DNA of 64,000 bases from Hymenoscyphus infarciens (GCA_001414345.1 LLCB01000129.1:1-64000); one strand, 5' to 3'. Positions 11,548-23,494 are shown, counted from the stretch's first letter. Made by a program: numbers and translations. Notes: a model not told the origin generated them from the sequence alone.

Positions 11548-14363
11548 TATCACATTTTTCATTTACAATGCCGAGCTATTCTTGAGCACACCGGAAATAG
11601 ATCTCCACAACAAGCGTCAAGTGAAACTCTCTCAAATGCCACGAGGTATGCAACCTCTCGGGACTTTAGAAGCCAACAGAAGAGACCAACACCGACACCA
11701 ACAAAGCTAAGGTGGGGTCATAAAAAAGCCCCTTTCCATGTAAAATGACAACGCCAGTAGTAAGAGGATACCAGAGAGCCGGGTTAAGTGATTCCAACAA
11801 GGTCTGCGGTGATTTCCGAGGTGAAGCTGGTAGGTACTCAAGTACCCGTAAGTAGTAGGTACAACGGATCGGTAACAAGGACGGGGTATCTCTAGACGAG
11901 ACAAGCCCATGGCAGCACGTATTTTTAAACGAAATGTAAGTTAATACTGTAGGAAATATGTAAAACATTATTGAAAGGCTCATTTTGAAAGCCTTGTAGC
12001 TTTTTACTTCCCCCTAGGCTTCGCTTGTATCTAAACGTGTAAACCAATTTACTCGTTTGAAAAGATGAGTCTGCTTACAATCTTGTGCCTATATACGATT
12101 GAAAATTTGTATTTTGTCTGTTTATCAAGGTTTCTTCTAGGAGAAAGAAAAGAAACCACTTCGACGACTTATCAAACGACTGAGCTTATAACAAAAACTT
12201 TCTGCGAAATATAAAATCGGAACCCGACACGTTTTTCTTGATTTCTCATTTCAATTGGTCCAAATCTTTATTTTTATGTAACATTATTACCCCTTTATAG
12301 ACTTAGGCACTGAAACTATCGATAAAATATCCAAGGGGGGGGGGGGTCTTTAACGATTATTATATCAAGTAAGACTTAGCTAATCTTATATCAAATATAT
12401 ATATAAATCATCGATCTATAGCACTATATCGAGTTATATAATCGCTAAATAGTAAATCCGTGTCAACAGCTATTATACTTTAGAGGCTTAACTTTTAGTA
12501 AAGTTATATGTAGTTTTATTAGTAAAGTACTCTAATTAAGTAAGTACTTACTTCTTTAGAAGTTACTAAACAGACATAGTTTTTTATATTAGAGAAGAAT
12601 AACTTACGGAAAAAGGAGTATATCATTTCATATAAGAAAGATTTACTCTATAGAGCCACTAGCTTAAAAGAGCCGATATATAATAAGAATCGTCTCTTTT
12701 TTACTAACAATATATCACACTAATCGTATCAGTCAAAAGAAGTATCGATTTATATCGAGAGCCGATTATTGATGAAAATGCGGTATCTTTGAACCGACTT
12801 TCTCCTATTCAAAGGAGACTCCGGGTTTTTTTTTCCAGGTCCAAGTTGGGGAAAGACCTATTCTCGGCAAAATTCAAGGGTCACGGAACAGAGAACAGAG
12901 AATAGAGAATAGAGCCACCGATTATAAGGTTGTGGAGTTTGCTAGTGCTCTTTGCAGTGTGGTTTGCGATAATTTATTATTACTGCAACGAAAACTGAGG
13001 TTTGTTAAACAGGCTCTGTTTAAATTCGGAGTAACCGTTCTGAAAATCTTAAACTTTTCCTACTCTACTAAGCTTGTTTTCAGCTGACGTTCAAGATGCG
13101 TTTAGTTCAATTCGTCTCACCTTGAAGTAACAAATCCACATATCCTATGTATATTCCAAGCTGCTTTCAGTTAGCTTACGGCTACTCATTTCGGGGTTCA
13201 CAAGTCAAGTGATTCTGGACGGTTCTTCATGGGAAGGATTTGGCTTGTAAAGACGATTGTCTACTCAATTTGGGCGCAAAGGAAGCTTGGTAAAGCCCAT
13301 AATTCATCCCAGATCGTGATCGCTTTTGACGTTTGAAAAAACTTAAAAACATCTGCTTTTTTACCTGAGACTATGATTGCTGGATACAAAAGTTTTTGTA
13401 TTCAAATTGAGTCTTGAATACACCCAACCAGACGTACCCGCGGCTGGATTCCGAACTATGTCAAAGATTACAGAAAGGAGCTTACATAACAGTACATAGG
13501 GAGCTGAACGACGATTTGGACTGATTTGATGAGATTTTGTAGTAATACTGGGCTCGACTGCGTTGATAATAAGCTGACGACTTGACGTGGGAACTGTCCT
13601 ATTTATCGTCAGGAAGAACTGCTTTCCAGCATAGTGCTACTCAAAAACAGTCCAAAGAGTAATATAACCTCGTAGCTCAAGGTCGCTCCTCGCAGTTTTC
13701 AATGTCACCAGTTCCTATTAATCCCCTCTAGTTCGTCTTCTCTTCTGATCCAACCTTGAATTACTTTTTAAAAGAATAAAACAAAGTATCGGAGCAATTC
13801 CAAAATCAATACACCACGAACCCGGTATAATGCTTCGACTATATGATCCCCCCCCAAAAACGCTTTTTACTCATATAATATTCATTGCCCCCCTTTCAAA
13901 TATAGTTCTCGAAATGAAATTCGAAAAAAGCTAAGCGATTCACAGCCTTATAAGTGACCCACAAATAGAGCTTTTAAAGACTATTCGTGGTTACCTAGGA
14001 ATACTAGCACGTCTAAAAAACAGTACAGCTATAAGTACACCATATGTAACCTACAAATAAAGTGCTTTAAAAATCGAGTTGTTTATAAGCCTATAAATAT
14101 CATGAAATTTCTAGGTAACTTATAAAACTTACTTAGTCTTAATTAAAATAGATCTATACTTCTAAAGAAAATTAAAAAACTCGGACAGCGTTTGAGTAAC
14201 CAGAACTCCCCCACTCTTCTGTAACCCTACTTTCCAACTTTAACCAATCAGCACCCACCCACTTTTACCCCCACTTTCCCATCAAAATTCCTGCTTCCCC
14301 CTGTGCTTCTTGTATATCACGACAAATAACTGCTTCCCATTCATCAAAACAAGATATACAAAT
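11548..14363. other. AT-rich intergenic stretch without recognised genes
   Basis: No supported gene on either strand. The part from about 12,000 to 12,780 is very AT-rich with short TATA/TAAG repeats and looks like eroded transposon sequence, but I cannot name a family. C-runs (near 12,336 and 13,848) and A/T runs are frequent. Frames are short and stop-rich. Confidence 0.5.
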
Positions 14364-14453
14364 GGTCGGGTGGTGTAGTTGGTTATCACATCTCGTTAAC
14401 ATTGGTTAACATCAATACCGAGAAGGTCCTGGGATCGAGCCCCAGCCTGATCA
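14364..14453 (+). tRNA. tRNA-Val (anticodon AAC) with 16-nt intron
   Basis: Cloverleaf seen by eye: 7-bp acceptor stem GGTCGGG/CCTGATC with two G-U pairs, D-arm GTGTAGTTGGTTATCAC, 5-bp anticodon stem TCTCG/CGAGA, 5-nt variable loop, T-stem CTGGG/CCCAG, discriminator A at 14453. The anticodon AAC is at 14398-14400. The loop carries a 16-nt intron (14402-14417) one base 3' of the anticodon, the normal tRNA-splicing-endonuclease position. A T-run just downstream (from about 14460) fits a Pol III terminator. Without the intron the tRNA is 74 nt. Confidence 0.88.
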
Positions 14454-16039
14454 ATATCTTCCTTTTTTGCTCTTGCTCTCCTGCTCTCCTCTCTCCAACC
14501 TCTCCTGGCCACCTCTTCTTTTTTTGCTTGCTGTTGGAACTGGGGTGCTGGTGGTGGGTAGAAGTCAAACCAATCAAGTGAGAGTACCCACTCAAACAGC
14601 TAATCATAGCCGGAAAAATGGTTAGGTGCATAATTTTGTTGCATATCGCGGTGTGAGTTGTGGTAGCTCAGCCACTATACATTTCCAAGATCAACCCAAC
14701 CTAGGTAACTAGATAGTCAGAGTCGTCCTTGCTCCTTTCATGGTGGCACGAGGTCGTGGCCGGTGAGAGAAAAGCTTCGGTCGAGAGATAAGTTTAATGT
14801 GTTCAATTCTGACCTCCAACCGGAGAAGGGAAGTGTGCACACTGGAGCAACCTTGAGTCCTGGTCAGGTCAAAAATGCACACCTACCCTTCTCGTCGATA
14901 TAAAGTCAGTCGCAGTCGCAGTGTAAAATCTAGTATCCCAACTAAAACTTTAGTACTTCATGGGATTCCGGGTGCAACCAACGGAGATCGATTTTTTGTT
15001 TGCTTGCAGTAGAGAAAGTCTGCGATGGTCGCCACCCCTAGAAAATCTTTCCATTCTGCAACACGATCCTCCAGAAATCCCCATGAAGTGTTCTCCGATA
15101 TATTGTATTATACATTAACCCAGTGCAAAGAAATAATGACCAATAACCCTTTAAAAATCCCATGATAATTTATTTTATTTTAGTAAAAGAAAATTGGTTT
15201 TTAGCAAGTAAGCTACCAGTAAGCCCCCAAGATGCAAGTATGGAAGCCACAGCTCAATCGCTTACTTAGAAACCCTTAAACAACAAGAGGGTGTGAATAT
15301 CAGGTATTCTTATCTCAATCGGTTGCAGCGAAGAGTTCTAGTAGCTCAGGCTACTAGTAGTCTACTCGTACAGTCCCTCCATGTTTTCGTCACAATTCAC
15401 TGTGGAACGAGGTCGAACTTCGAGTTTCGTAGAGCGAGTATTCAAGGAACGACCTCGACATTTTTTGCTCATGTCACCGAAGCCTGGACCAGTAGTGAGA
15501 GGAAGGAGCAACCCCAAAGTCCCGTCTCCGACCTCGACAGCCTTCTTGCCTTTCCAGGTTGCCAGGTCGAGACAACGAGAGCAGTTTCAGTCTAGGAATC
15601 GATCTCAAATTTCAAATCATCATCAGTTGCGAAAAGACCATCAAGTTCCCGGTTGAAGAGGGTTATATTTTCTAATCTTTTTCACCATCCATCCCACCAA
15701 ATATTCTACGAGGATCACCTTCCTCAAGAGCACATGCTCAATTTCCCATATCTCACAATCTTTTTTAAAGGCAAAAAAGTTTTTCATCGCTCATCAAAAC
15801 GCCTTTGCCCATATTCTCATTAGATGTCCGGTTGATGGATCATCCCCACCCCGCCCGATGCTGTTGAAATCCACAAACCCGCTAAACCATGACAATTTTA
15901 CTAAAAAGCTTTTGTCTTTATCCCTGACCAGAAACGCCGATGTTGAGATCGTCTCCACTGTTAGGTTCTAAAGACCTCAAGTCATTCATGTCATCAACTC
16001 CCAAAACAAAAAGGAAAAAAAGTATTAAAAATGCTGCCT
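14454..16039. other. intergenic region between tRNA-Val and the MET6 3' end
   Basis: I see no gene with convincing coding character. A 100-codon frame at 15293-15595 has no family signature, no splice context and random-looking composition. The last few hundred bases before 16040 are probably the MET6 3' UTR, which is read on the - strand. Confidence 0.45.
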
Positions 16040-18472
16040 CTATTTGGCATATTTCGCACGGAAGAACTTGGCAGCGTTGACCATGTTGGTCAAAGCAGCC
16101 TTGGTCTCAGCCCATTGACGAGTCTTGAGACCACAGTCAGGATCGATCCAAAGTTGCTCTGGCTTGAGGAATTGCAACATCTCTTCAATTCTGTCCTTGA
16201 TCTCTTGCTCGCTTGGAACACGAGGAGAGTGGATATCATAGACACCCGGACCGATGTGACGTGGGTATGCCTCATCGACGAAGACCTTGAGGAGCTTGGC
16301 ATCAGACTTGCTGTTCTCGATGGAGAGAACATCTGCGTCAAGAGCAGCGATGGCGTGGAAGAAGTCCTGGAACTCGGAGTAACAGAAGTGAGAGTGGATT
16401 TGGGTGGAGTCCTGGACACCGGAAACGGAGAGACGGAAAGACTTGACAGCCCAGTCGAGGTAAGCCTCACGCTCCTTGCCAGCACGGAGTGGGAGACCCT
16501 CACGAAGAGCTGGCTCATCGACTTGGATGACAAAGACACCAGCAGCCTCGAGATCAACAACCTCGTCACGGAGAGCGAGAGCAAGTTGCTCAGCTTGGAC
16601 GGATTGATGAACATCATCACGAGGGAATGACCATCGGAGACAGGTGATTGGACCAGTCAACATACCCTTCATTGGCTTCTTGGAGATGGAGACGGCGTAT
16701 TTGGACTCCTTGACGGTCATTGGTGCTGGACGGGAGATGTCACCAACAACAATTGGAGGACGAACGCATCGAGAACCATAAGATTGAACCCAGGCGTGGG
16801 TGGTGAAGGCATAACCATCAAGACGCTCACCGAAGTATTGCACCATGTCGTTACGCTCTGGCTCACCGTGAACGTAGACATCGAGGTCAAGCTCCTCTTG
16901 GACCTTGACGACATCTCTGATCTCGCTCTCGATGAACTTCTCATACTCCTCAGCAGTGATTTCACCCTTGGTGAACTTGTTACGTTGGATACGGATCTCC
17001 TTGGTTTGAGGGAAAGAACCAATGGTGGTGGTTGGGAAGAGGGGAAGACCCAATGACTTTTGTTGAGCAGCGATACGGACAGGGAACTCGCTCTTTCGGT
17101 TGTAGAAGTCTGGGGTGATCTTGGATTGACGGTCCTTGACCTTAGGGTCGTTGGTACGGCTGGAGCTGGCACGAGCTTGAATGGATTTGGCGTTAGCCTC
17201 TAGCTCAGCGCGAACAGCAGCTGGGCCCTCAGTGACGGCCTTAGCAATAATGGCAACCTCAGATGCCTTCTCAACAGCGAAAGAGAACCAATCGGCAATC
17301 TCAGCGTCAAGCTTCTTCTCGCTGGCGAGGGTGTGTGGGGTGTGGAGAAGGGAGCTGGAGGTGGCAACAATGACACGGTCTTTTCCGAGCTTTTGAACAG
17401 CGGTCTCGACAGTCTCAATGGCCTTCTTGAGGTTGGTCTTCCAGATGTTACGACCATCAACAACACCAGCAGAGAGAACGGTCTTTGAGCCCAAAGCACC
17501 AATGACGGTGTCAAGTTGCTCCGGGTTACGGACCAAATCGACGTGGACGGCATAGATGTCAGTTGGGAGAGCATCGATGTTGTGGACGATGTCACCAAAG
17601 TAGGTAGCGAATACGAGCTTTGGGATCTTGTCACCTAAGCTGGCAAGCTTCTCGTATGTTGGCTTGAAAGCAGCCTTGACCTTGGATGGCAAATCGAATA
17701 CGAGGGTTGGCTCGTCGATTTGGACGGTCTCAGCACCGGCAGCCTTAAGCTTGGTGAGGATCTCCTCGTAGATTGGGAGGAGCCTCTCAAGAAGATCAAT
17801 TGGGTCAACGGTTTGGTCACGGTCTGGCTTTCCGAGAGCGAGGAAAGAGACTGGACCGACGAGAACTGGACGGGTGATGATACCAGCCTCCTTGGCCTCG
17901 AGGAACTCAACGACAGCCTTTGGGTTTGGGTTGAGCTTGAAGGTTTGACCATCTTGGAAGGTTGGCTTGACATAGTGGTAGTTTGAGTCGAACCACTTCA
18001 CCATCTCCAAACTTGGGACGTCAACACCACCCTTCTGATGACCACGACCCATAGCAAAGTATTCGTCAACGGCATCGAGACCTTGGCTTGTGTATCTTGG
18101 AGGGGCGGCCTGTGCAAAAAAAAAAAAAAAAGATTAGCTTTGCTAGCTGATTTACTGAAAGGCAAAAACTTACACCGAAATCTTGGATGTGGGTGAGGAC
18201 TTGATCGTAGAGAGCGAAGTCGTTGCTTGGGATAACATCGACACCGGCCTTCTTTTGGATATTCCAGTGTTCCAGACGGAGTCGCTTACCCTCAGCGAGG
18301 AGATCAGCTTGGGAGAGCTTGCCTGCCCAGTATCCTTCGGTGGCCTTCTTCAACTCACGGAGGGCACCCATGCGAGGGAAACCGAGGATGGATCTGCGAG
18401 AAAGGTAATGTTAGCATGCTGATAGAGAGGTTGGAGTGAGTGTGTAATAGGAGGTACTCACGATTGAACCAT
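16040..18472 (-). CDS. MET6: cobalamin-independent methionine synthase
   Basis: Transfers a methyl group from 5-methyltetrahydropteroyltri-glutamate to homocysteine, the last step of methionine synthesis, in the cytosol. Three exons: 18472-18462, 18393-18174 and 18109-16040, with introns of 68 and 64 nt (GTGAGT...CAG, GTAAGT...CAG). The spliced CDS is 2301 nt, 766 codons, the normal length for fungal MetE. The start gives [13 protein letters not shown], the conserved N-terminus of the family; starting at the later Met of the second exon would lose it. The C-terminal catalytic barrel carries the zinc-ligand motif HSHFCYSEF and the later Cys in DCGLKTR. Codon use is strongly biased to C-ending codons, as for highly expressed genes. 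The 15-base A-run at the end of intron 2 (+ strand 18116 onward) is a polypyrimidine tract on the coding strand. Confidence 0.97.
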
Positions 18473-18946
18473 GATGGCGGTTGAGGTTCGTCTTGGTGGG
18501 AGAAAATTTGTTCAAAGGTGTCAACACCCGATTGCGTGCTATGTTCCTCGTTGATGGAGGGGTAAGACGAGCTTCCGATTCTTGACGTAAAGGTCAAGGA
18601 GGGAAGAAGGAAGAGAAGAGGAAGATGGAGAACAGTCAATTACTCTTCTGAAGGGACAGAGTAATGTTTGAAGAAGAAGAGGAGTGTTTGGGGAAGGAGG
18701 AGAAGAAGAGAAGCGGTGTGTGCGAAGGAAGAAGGTTTTGAGGGGAGGGGTTGGTGGAGCCATCTGTTTGGTGGGGTGGGGTTAGCCAAGGTTGCACTGC
18801 ACCTGAAAAAATGCCTGGAAATTGAGGTTTAGAAGAGGGGATTCTCCGTTCTCGGACGGCGCGTTGAGCGATAGAAGACAGAGCTCTTCGATCAACAGCT
18901 TCACTTGAGAGCTTCACGCGTCACGTCGGCAAAAATATATCATTTA
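18473..18946 (-). promoter_or_regulatory. upstream region of MET6
   Basis: About 470 bp precede the MET6 start and end at the left target duplication of the hAT-like element (18939-18946). The first 250 bp upstream are pyrimidine-rich on the coding strand, common in promoters and 5' leaders of highly expressed fungal genes. No specific factor site can be assigned with confidence. Confidence 0.4.
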
Positions 18947-19955
18947 GGGAAACGCTATTCTGTAACCAACGCTAGCAGGGGTACCATGCTAGCGTACAAA
19001 ATTAGCGAAATTTCAATATATTCACTCTTACTAGAAAACGATCGCTACTACCTTCCTAAAAAGGACTAGCCCCACTCAAAAAAGTGGTATAAATAGAGTA
19101 AACAAAGCTCGTAATAACAATAAATCAATCAACTACGTACGATCGAATAAAGCGCCTAAAAAGTTGATTCAAAGCTTAAAAAGCTCAAATCCGAGGACTT
19201 TTCTTAATCGTATACTAATTGCCTAATCGGGCTAGCGCTTTCTCTTTACGCCGCCCTTTCTCCCTCCTAGTATGCTCTCCTACCACTTTTCGTAAAAGGT
19301 TATACTAAAGTCTCTAGTAATCTACTTATTAACTTCCGCCTATACCTCTACCTTTTCTAGTATCCGATTTAACTACGTTCTAGCGACTAGCGTACTATAA
19401 TATATATTATCGGGAGTAGTAGTAGAATTAAAGGCGTTGATATCGAAGTATCGGTATCAGATCAAGCGCCTATAACTAGGTGTATTTAGCTACGAAAAGG
19501 CTTAAATTCATTTACTTTATTATATAAATCGTACTTAATCTTGACAGGTGGGTATAGGAGGGTGTCTCTCCTACTAGGGGGTCCGGGGGGCTAGCCCCCC
19601 GGTAAAAAGACAAGTGCCTTATACTATTACTATTAGAACATGTCTAGAAGTTAGGCGATACCCTAAGGAGGCAAAACTGAGGTTATTCCCACTTTTTAGA
19701 GAAGTCGATATTTTTATTAGTTTAACTAGTTTTAGGCACTTTTAAGTGACTATTCAAGTTACATCTATAGTTTCTAGAGTATTAGTAATTAGAAATATAA
19801 TAATATATATATACGATATAAAAGGGTTTTGGAATGTTTCTAGGGTAAATAGGAGGATGAGGGGGTGAATAGGAGGATAAGGGGGTAAATCACGTGGTAG
19901 CGTGCTTGGCAGGCCAGGGACCCCTACTAGCGTTGGCTACAGAATAGCGCAACCC
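18947..19955. mobile_element. hAT-like non-autonomous DNA transposon, RIP-degraded
   Basis: Terminal inverted repeats begin GGGAAACGCTATTCTGTA and, read from the right end, GGGTTGCGCTATTCTGTA; similarity continues for about 35 bp. An 8-bp target duplication flanks the unit: ATCATTTA (18939-18946) and ATTATTTA (19956-19963), differing by one C/T. Eight-base duplications are typical of hAT elements. The 1009-bp interior is AT-rich and has no open frame, so no transposase is recognisable. Confidence 0.72.
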
Positions 19956-21097
19956 ATTATTTAGAGTAAATGCATTGCGATCGCAGCAATCGACACCGTG
20001 GCCAGGAAATACTCCATTTTGCCTGATCTTCAGCTCCCTCCCCTCCTCCCCTCATTACTTCCTCGGTTGCTCCTAGCTACCGTATCTTTTCGTGTGCTGG
20101 TGTCCTAGACTGGTGACACAGGGTTACCTGATATAGAAATGTTATGTGCCCAACATTTTCTTCTGAATGGTGGATCTCCTATCAATGGCGTAATTTTCTC
20201 CTTTTTCTTCCGATGCCGCGGCGTGAGAATAAACATCTCACGACATGGCTCATAGTACTTCGTCCTAGGCGAAACAAAGGTTATTCAGGGGGGTCACTTT
20301 ACAGACTTTTCAGGGGTTTTTGTGGTAGCATAAAGCTACGGAAATATGGCAATTGCTCTATTAGGATAGCCTTTGTTACGCCTGAGACGAAGTATTTATG
20401 CGGTGCTGCCATTGAGCTTGCGGAGAAGGCCCTCTACCTTTCGAGTCCACCTGTAGACATAATTTGCAAGTTTGTTTTCTGATTTCATGTTCTAATCCCA
20501 GGTCGCTCCCGACTACCAAGAGAAGTATCGTGGTTATCACCCTAGTCGAGGTTCAAATGGAAGAATCACTATGTGGTATGTCGAGGCTAGAGGTTCCTCC
20601 ACTAGCGCCAAGGGTCACGTGGTGCACCCCACAACAAGAAGTAGTTTCTCAAATTGATGTTAACCTCTTCTTAATTGAAGCCTGGGGAATTCAAGCATAA
20701 TGCAAGAGGATCTACTGTAAAATTGATTTCAGAGCTCATTCCCAACCTTTGAATCGAGCTCTAATTTAGCAGTTCGAATTCCTGAGTTGGCCTGTACGCT
20801 GGATACGATGTTCATCATACTTTGCAAGCTATCAAGGCTTTGGAGGATTTTTCACATGGGAAGATAGCATTCACTCATTTCACTGCAGTAAATTTCAAAA
20901 AAGTGTCATCATCAATGAATTTTATTCATCATCTCCTCGGTGTGATATCAATCGCAAGCCACACATAGGTCTTCTCGAAGGCTGGTGTCCCAATAAAACA
21001 AGATTCCCATCCATCCCAGAGAGGTATGAAGCAGTAGCTAAACATCAGTTAGGATGAAATCATACTGCAGAGAGGATCAAGAGAGCTTACTTGCCGT
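19956..21097. other. intergenic region with one MITE
   Basis: Apart from the family I MITE at 20258-20392 I see no supported gene. The frames at 20144-20482 and 20464-20700 run through or next to the MITE and have no recognisable protein character. The last 50-100 bp may be the 3' UTR of the gene at 21098-21607. Confidence 0.4.
20258..20392. mobile_element. MITE family I, long subtype (135 bp)
   Basis: Ends CTTCGTCCTAGGCG / CGCCTGAGACGAAG, flanked by TA at 20256-20257 and 20393-20394. It has the same 135-bp length as the two copies near 10.1-10.4 kb and the opposite orientation to the nested copy at 10202-10336. Confidence 0.82.
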
Positions 21098-21607
21098 TTA
21101 TGCTTGGTTCTTTGCCTTGCGCTTCTCTTGCCGATGGAACTCGCCCAAGTGGACCTACAACCGCTATCAGTATGTTGAAATGGCCAAATGTAGCTCGAGG
21201 ATAATACACACGGAGACAATCTTCGGGGTGGTGCCGGCACGGCGAGCCAAACTAGCTAGAATAGGCTTCCTAATGTCGAGGTCGGACTTGCGAGGATATG
21301 TAAGAGACGCACGGCGTAAGATATCCATCTGCCAACCCTCGAGATGGGTGGTGTACCGGGCGGCAGCTGATTGTCGGCGGGTGACGGGTGGAGTGTAAGC
21401 CTTTGGAAGAAGATTAGCGGATATTCGAAGTACTTGAATATTGGGGATAATGGCATACAGTTGCTGAGATGCTGGCAGCCTTGGTGGGAGCAACCTTTCT
21501 TGGAGTGGCACTGCGGCCGCTACGGGTTTCCTGTGTTTGAAATTCAGTATGTTCCTTCGCGCATTGTAGTGCCAAAGGGTTGAATGACAAACCTTGGTTC
21601 TGGCCAT
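21098..21607 (-). CDS. small basic protein with histone-H3-tail-like N-terminus (novel)
   Basis: Model of four exons: 21607-21593, 21530-21459, 21400-21212, 21154-21098. Introns are 62, 58 and 57 nt, begin GTTTGT, GTATGC and GTGTGT, end CAG, AAG and TAG, and introns 2 and 3 have CTAAT and CTGAT branch-like sites. The spliced CDS is 333 nt, 110 codons. The start lies in a good fungal context (CACAATGGCC). The protein begins MARTKETRSG and continues PRKVAPTKAASISA. Canonical H3 has ARTK at the same place, and PRK-x3-TKAA-x2-SA with identical internal spacing. The rest is not the H3 histone fold. It is basic and might be helical: a Y-P step, an LARRAG segment and an EKRKAK tail loosely recall a homeodomain but lack its WFxN signature. 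No protein family is recognised. The function is unknown; a chromatin-related role is only a hypothesis. Confidence 0.6.
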
Positions 21608-22636
21608 TGTGTTGTGTTGTGTTTGGTTAAGGTTGTGAAAGGCAAAACTGAGGCAGTCTTGGATTTAAATACAAGATCTGGCGCCGACCAACTGTCGGAT
21701 GAAAATCTGAATCCATCAAGGCCTAAGCTTGTTGAATCGAATTGTTTAGTCTGGTCAACGACGTGACCGTTTCACATCTTTGCTCATCATGGTTCTTCGG
21801 TGTCGGTTGTTGCATGGTGTTTAGGTGTATGTTGGATGACCCTGCTGAAGAATGCGGTGCATTTGTCACACGTAAAAAGTAGGGTTGAAAACGCTCTAAG
21901 GAGCCTTGTATATTTGGAGGTGAAAACTCGACTATATATACAGGGGAAAAGAGGATGTCATGTGACCCTATTTCCACGTGATAGCTTTTTGGAATGGAGT
22001 TATGATAATTGCGAACTTTATATTAGTTTCATCTCTTTTCTTGCTTTGTCATCAAAGCAGACTCTGTTATGCTTTATTTACCAATTAAATCTTTGAGCGC
22101 CTGTTTGACTCGTATACATTAGTCCTTTTTCAATATATGCACTACCAAAAATAATAATGTAATATATAATAGGACATGACGACTTACTCATTCTTGATCA
22201 CTGGCCAGCGTCGACCAACTGGTTTGTTGTTGACTCGTCGTCTGTTGCTCCCGAAAAACTCTTCGCTAGTGTTGAAGCCTTGGAAGCCAGAGTTGTACTT
22301 GTCCTTGGGGTCTCTTGGGATCAGTTAGATGAAGAAAGAATTCTATAAGTACATTTTGCCTTTGGGAAAAAAGCTTCATAAGTTCCTCTTGGTGGAGCAA
22401 TTGAAACACACTGACCCAAAAGTGTCTCAGTTGACTTGGACCGTAAGAAGCACGGCGACCCTCTAATCTCGCTTTTCGTCATCTCAACTTTTCAAGTAGT
22501 TGAACTTGAATGTGCATGTCGATCAAAAACTTGGGCTTCAAATTCAAGACCACCTGGTTCTCTTGACAGCTGGATACCATTTAGTAGAGCTTAAGGTCCT
22601 TGTTTTCCATGTGGGCTTTGGTAACGTGTAATACAG
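21608..22636. other. upstream of the H3-tail-like gene, with a MITE and gene debris
   Basis: The first part (21608 to about 21700) probably holds the leader and promoter of the minus-strand gene ending at 21607, with an ACACAACACAAC-type leader. A family III repeat lies at 21865-21982. A - strand frame at about 22,188-22,330 has protein-like composition (segments such as DPKDKYNSGF and NKPVGRRWPV) and ends at a possible GTAAGT donor. It may be an exon of an eroded gene, but I cannot connect it to neighbouring exons. Confidence 0.4.
21865..21982 (-). repeat. MITE-like family III copy
   Basis: A repeat of about 115 bp containing AACGCTCTAAGGAGCCTTGTA, AAAACT-n-GACTATATATACAGGGG and a CACGTG-type end. 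Relatives lie at 23016-23126 (same orientation), 53786-53894 and 55597-63063 (opposite orientation, the last split by a retrotransposon). Short inverted ends GTCAC/GTGA are visible. There is no coding capacity. Confidence 0.7.
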
Positions 22637-23494
22637 TTAGTTACGATTTAAGCTTTAAATGTTTAGTTTAGTTTAGTTCCACTTATTATATAAAATAACT
22701 ATACGTAAGAATAGTAAAAGGTTTGGAGTTTTCTTCTATTTGTTCTTAAAACTACTAGAATAGCTCTTAGAGTCTCTAGAATCGTCGTTGATATTACTAA
22801 ATAACTCTCTATTCTTTATATATAGATCTAGCTACTCTTTATATACCTCTAGTCCTTCTTATCTAGCCTCCTTAATTTACTTCTTAGCTAGTCTCCTCCT
22901 CTCCATATCTATCGCCTTCTTCTCTTCTTATCTAGCTTTCTCTCTTTCTTTTCTTTCTCTCTACTTCTCCTTCTCCTTTCTTCGCCTTCTCTCTATCCTT
23001 TTCTTATAGTCTTTTGTTACGTATTTTTGAGTTGAAAACGCTTTAAGGAGCCTTATTTTCAGTGGTGAAAACTCTGCTATATATACAGGGGAAATAGAGT
23101 ATTATATAACTCTATTTCCGCGTAACATCTTTAGTATACTATCTAATCTATTACTCTATTATAAAGCCGACTTAGAATAGTTTAAAAGATAAGGTAAATA
23201 TACTCTCTACTACGTCTTATATCCTTTATAATAGCTTATAGATTAAGAGTACTTAGGCTATTATTAATTGCTTTATAAATAGTCTATTTTTCTTTATAAG
23301 AGGCTATAGCTAAGAGGCTTCGAGAGAGAGAGGATGCTTTAAGAGAGAGTAGCAGAGACCTATAGCTGTTTTAGACATAGAGTTAGAGCTGTTATAGATA
23401 TAGTTAACGTTTTTTGTTATTCTTACGTTTAGGTATTTTATATAATAAGTAGAACTAAACTAAACCAAACATTTAAAGCTTAAATCTCAACTGA
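22637..23494. mobile_element. 858-bp non-autonomous DNA element with long inverted repeats
   Basis: About 80 bp at the left end (22637-22720, including GATTTAAGCTTTAAATGTTT) reappear inverted at the right end (23416-23494). The interior is pyrimidine-rich on the + strand to about 23,010, then contains a complete family III repeat (23016-23126) and more AT-rich sequence. No transposase is seen. The exact termini and target duplication are unclear. Confidence 0.65.
23016..23126 (-). repeat. MITE-like family III copy nested in the 858-bp element
   Basis: This 111-bp unit begins GTTACG and ends CGTAAC, a short inverted end. It shares AACGCTTTAAGGAGCCTTA and CTCTGCTATATATACAGGGG with the copy at 21865-21982. 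It lies wholly within the inverted-repeat element 22637-23494, so it inserted later or travels with it. Confidence 0.7.

Noticed and set aside
16031..16630. 199-codon + strand frame over MET6
   Set aside because: It is antisense to the conserved C-terminal domain of MET6 and arises from that gene's strong codon bias.
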